DNA from: Rhizobium herbae
Lineage (GTDB): Bacteria > Pseudomonadota > Alphaproteobacteria > Rhizobiales > Rhizobiaceae
Assembly: GCF_019511375.1 (NCBI RefSeq)
Contig: NZ_JAEUAO010000004.1
Span: forward strand, 186,001-250,000
DNA: 64,000 nt
Reading direction: 5' to 3'
This document shows, piece after piece, positions 63,862 to 64,000 of this stretch. Both the position numbers and the translations under genes were made by a program. Within the stretch, counting starts at the first letter, position 1, and each line of letters starts with the position of its first letter. The notes beneath the pieces were generated by a model. The model worked only from the letters and a program-made list of their open reading frames with translations. It did no database searches and was not told where the DNA came from.

Positions 63862-64000
63862 TCATGATTTCGAAGGAATACGGGCGATGACCTTGATCTC
63901 GAAATCGAATCCCGCGAGCCAGTTTACGCCGACAGCCGTCCAGTTCGGGTAGGGCGGCCGTTCGAAAATCGACTGCTTGACGGCCATGATCGCCCCGAAT
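63862..64000 (-). CDS. RidA/YjgF-family protein (C-terminal part)
   Basis: The minus strand from the right edge reads a frame ending PPYPNWTAVGVNWLAG, DFEIKVIARIPSKS and a TGA at 63862-63864. PYPNWTAVGV is the C-terminal strand pattern of the YjgF/YER057c/UK114 family, and the end IKVIARIP is usual there. Members deaminate reactive enamines or imines. Only 46 residues are visible; the start lies beyond 64000. Confidence 0.75.
   Translation of the reverse strand, partial: FGAIMAVKQSIFERPPYPNWTAVGVNWLAGFDFEIKVIARIPSKS

Overview
The window is an ordinary chromosomal stretch from a high-GC alphaproteobacterium, most likely Rhizobiaceae (Rhizobium/Agrobacterium/Ensifer type). The support is a tetrameric sarcosine oxidase operon soxBDAG, a three-gene pntAA-pntAB-pntB transhydrogenase preceded by an aa3-oxidase subunit IV-like gene, a glgP-glgB-glgC-glgA-pgm operon, cpdR, an sRNA of the suhB/mmgR (alpha-r8) family, a ROSE-type RNA thermometer on a small heat-shock gene, and two inverted copies of an intergenic palindromic repeat. 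I see no transposase, phage, CRISPR array or plasmid function. Species cannot be fixed by reading alone.

Layout. 1-3.8 kb: end of an unknown gene, WD40 protein plus His-rich CobW-type GTPase, creatininase-family protein, divergent MarR regulator. 3.9-6.7 kb: LacI regulator with a 2-hydroxyacid dehydrogenase, then a convergent class I glutamine amidotransferase-like hydrolase. 7-10.5 kb: oxidase subunit IV and pnt genes. 10.7-12.1 kb: TPR lipoprotein and rpsU. 12.5-17.7 kb: soxBDAG. 17.7-21.5 kb: repeat element, DUF2332 protein, MaoC-type hydratase, glgX. 21.8-24.0 kb: cheW and a soluble tandem-PAS chemoreceptor. 24.5-33.6 kb: glycogen synthesis and breakdown operon. 33.9-40.5 kb: transglutaminase / ATP-grasp-alpha-E / DUF2126 amidoligase cluster. 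40.7-44.4 kb: small enzymes (VOC, DUF1579, DUF899, VOC, GFA) around a MarR regulator. 44.7-48.4 kb: ilvD, two small hypotheticals, tRNA-Val, cpdR. 48.6-52.6 kb: N-formylglutamate amidohydrolase, mmgR-like sRNA, HisN-like phosphatase, alpha/beta hydrolase, Hsp20. 52.8-56.8 kb: caspase-PAN protein, exported GH3 enzyme, threonine aldolase. 57.3-63.7 kb: gltB and gltD with a frameshifted micro-ORF between them. 63.9-64.0 kb: end of a RidA-like gene.

Working together: glgC/glgA/glgB build glycogen from glucose-1-phosphate, glgP/glgX degrade it and pgm links it to central metabolism; a chemoreceptor and CheW sit inside this locus. soxBDAG demethylates sarcosine and feeds one-carbon pools. gltBD assimilates ammonia. 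The least understood block is the 6.7 kb transglutaminase/ATP-grasp/amidoligase cluster, which resembles neighbourhoods predicted to make or attach peptide-like products but whose substrate is unknown. The most informative non-coding elements are the mmgR-like sRNA, the sigma-32/ROSE double control of hsp20, and two terminators that have no upstream gene and so point to further small RNAs.
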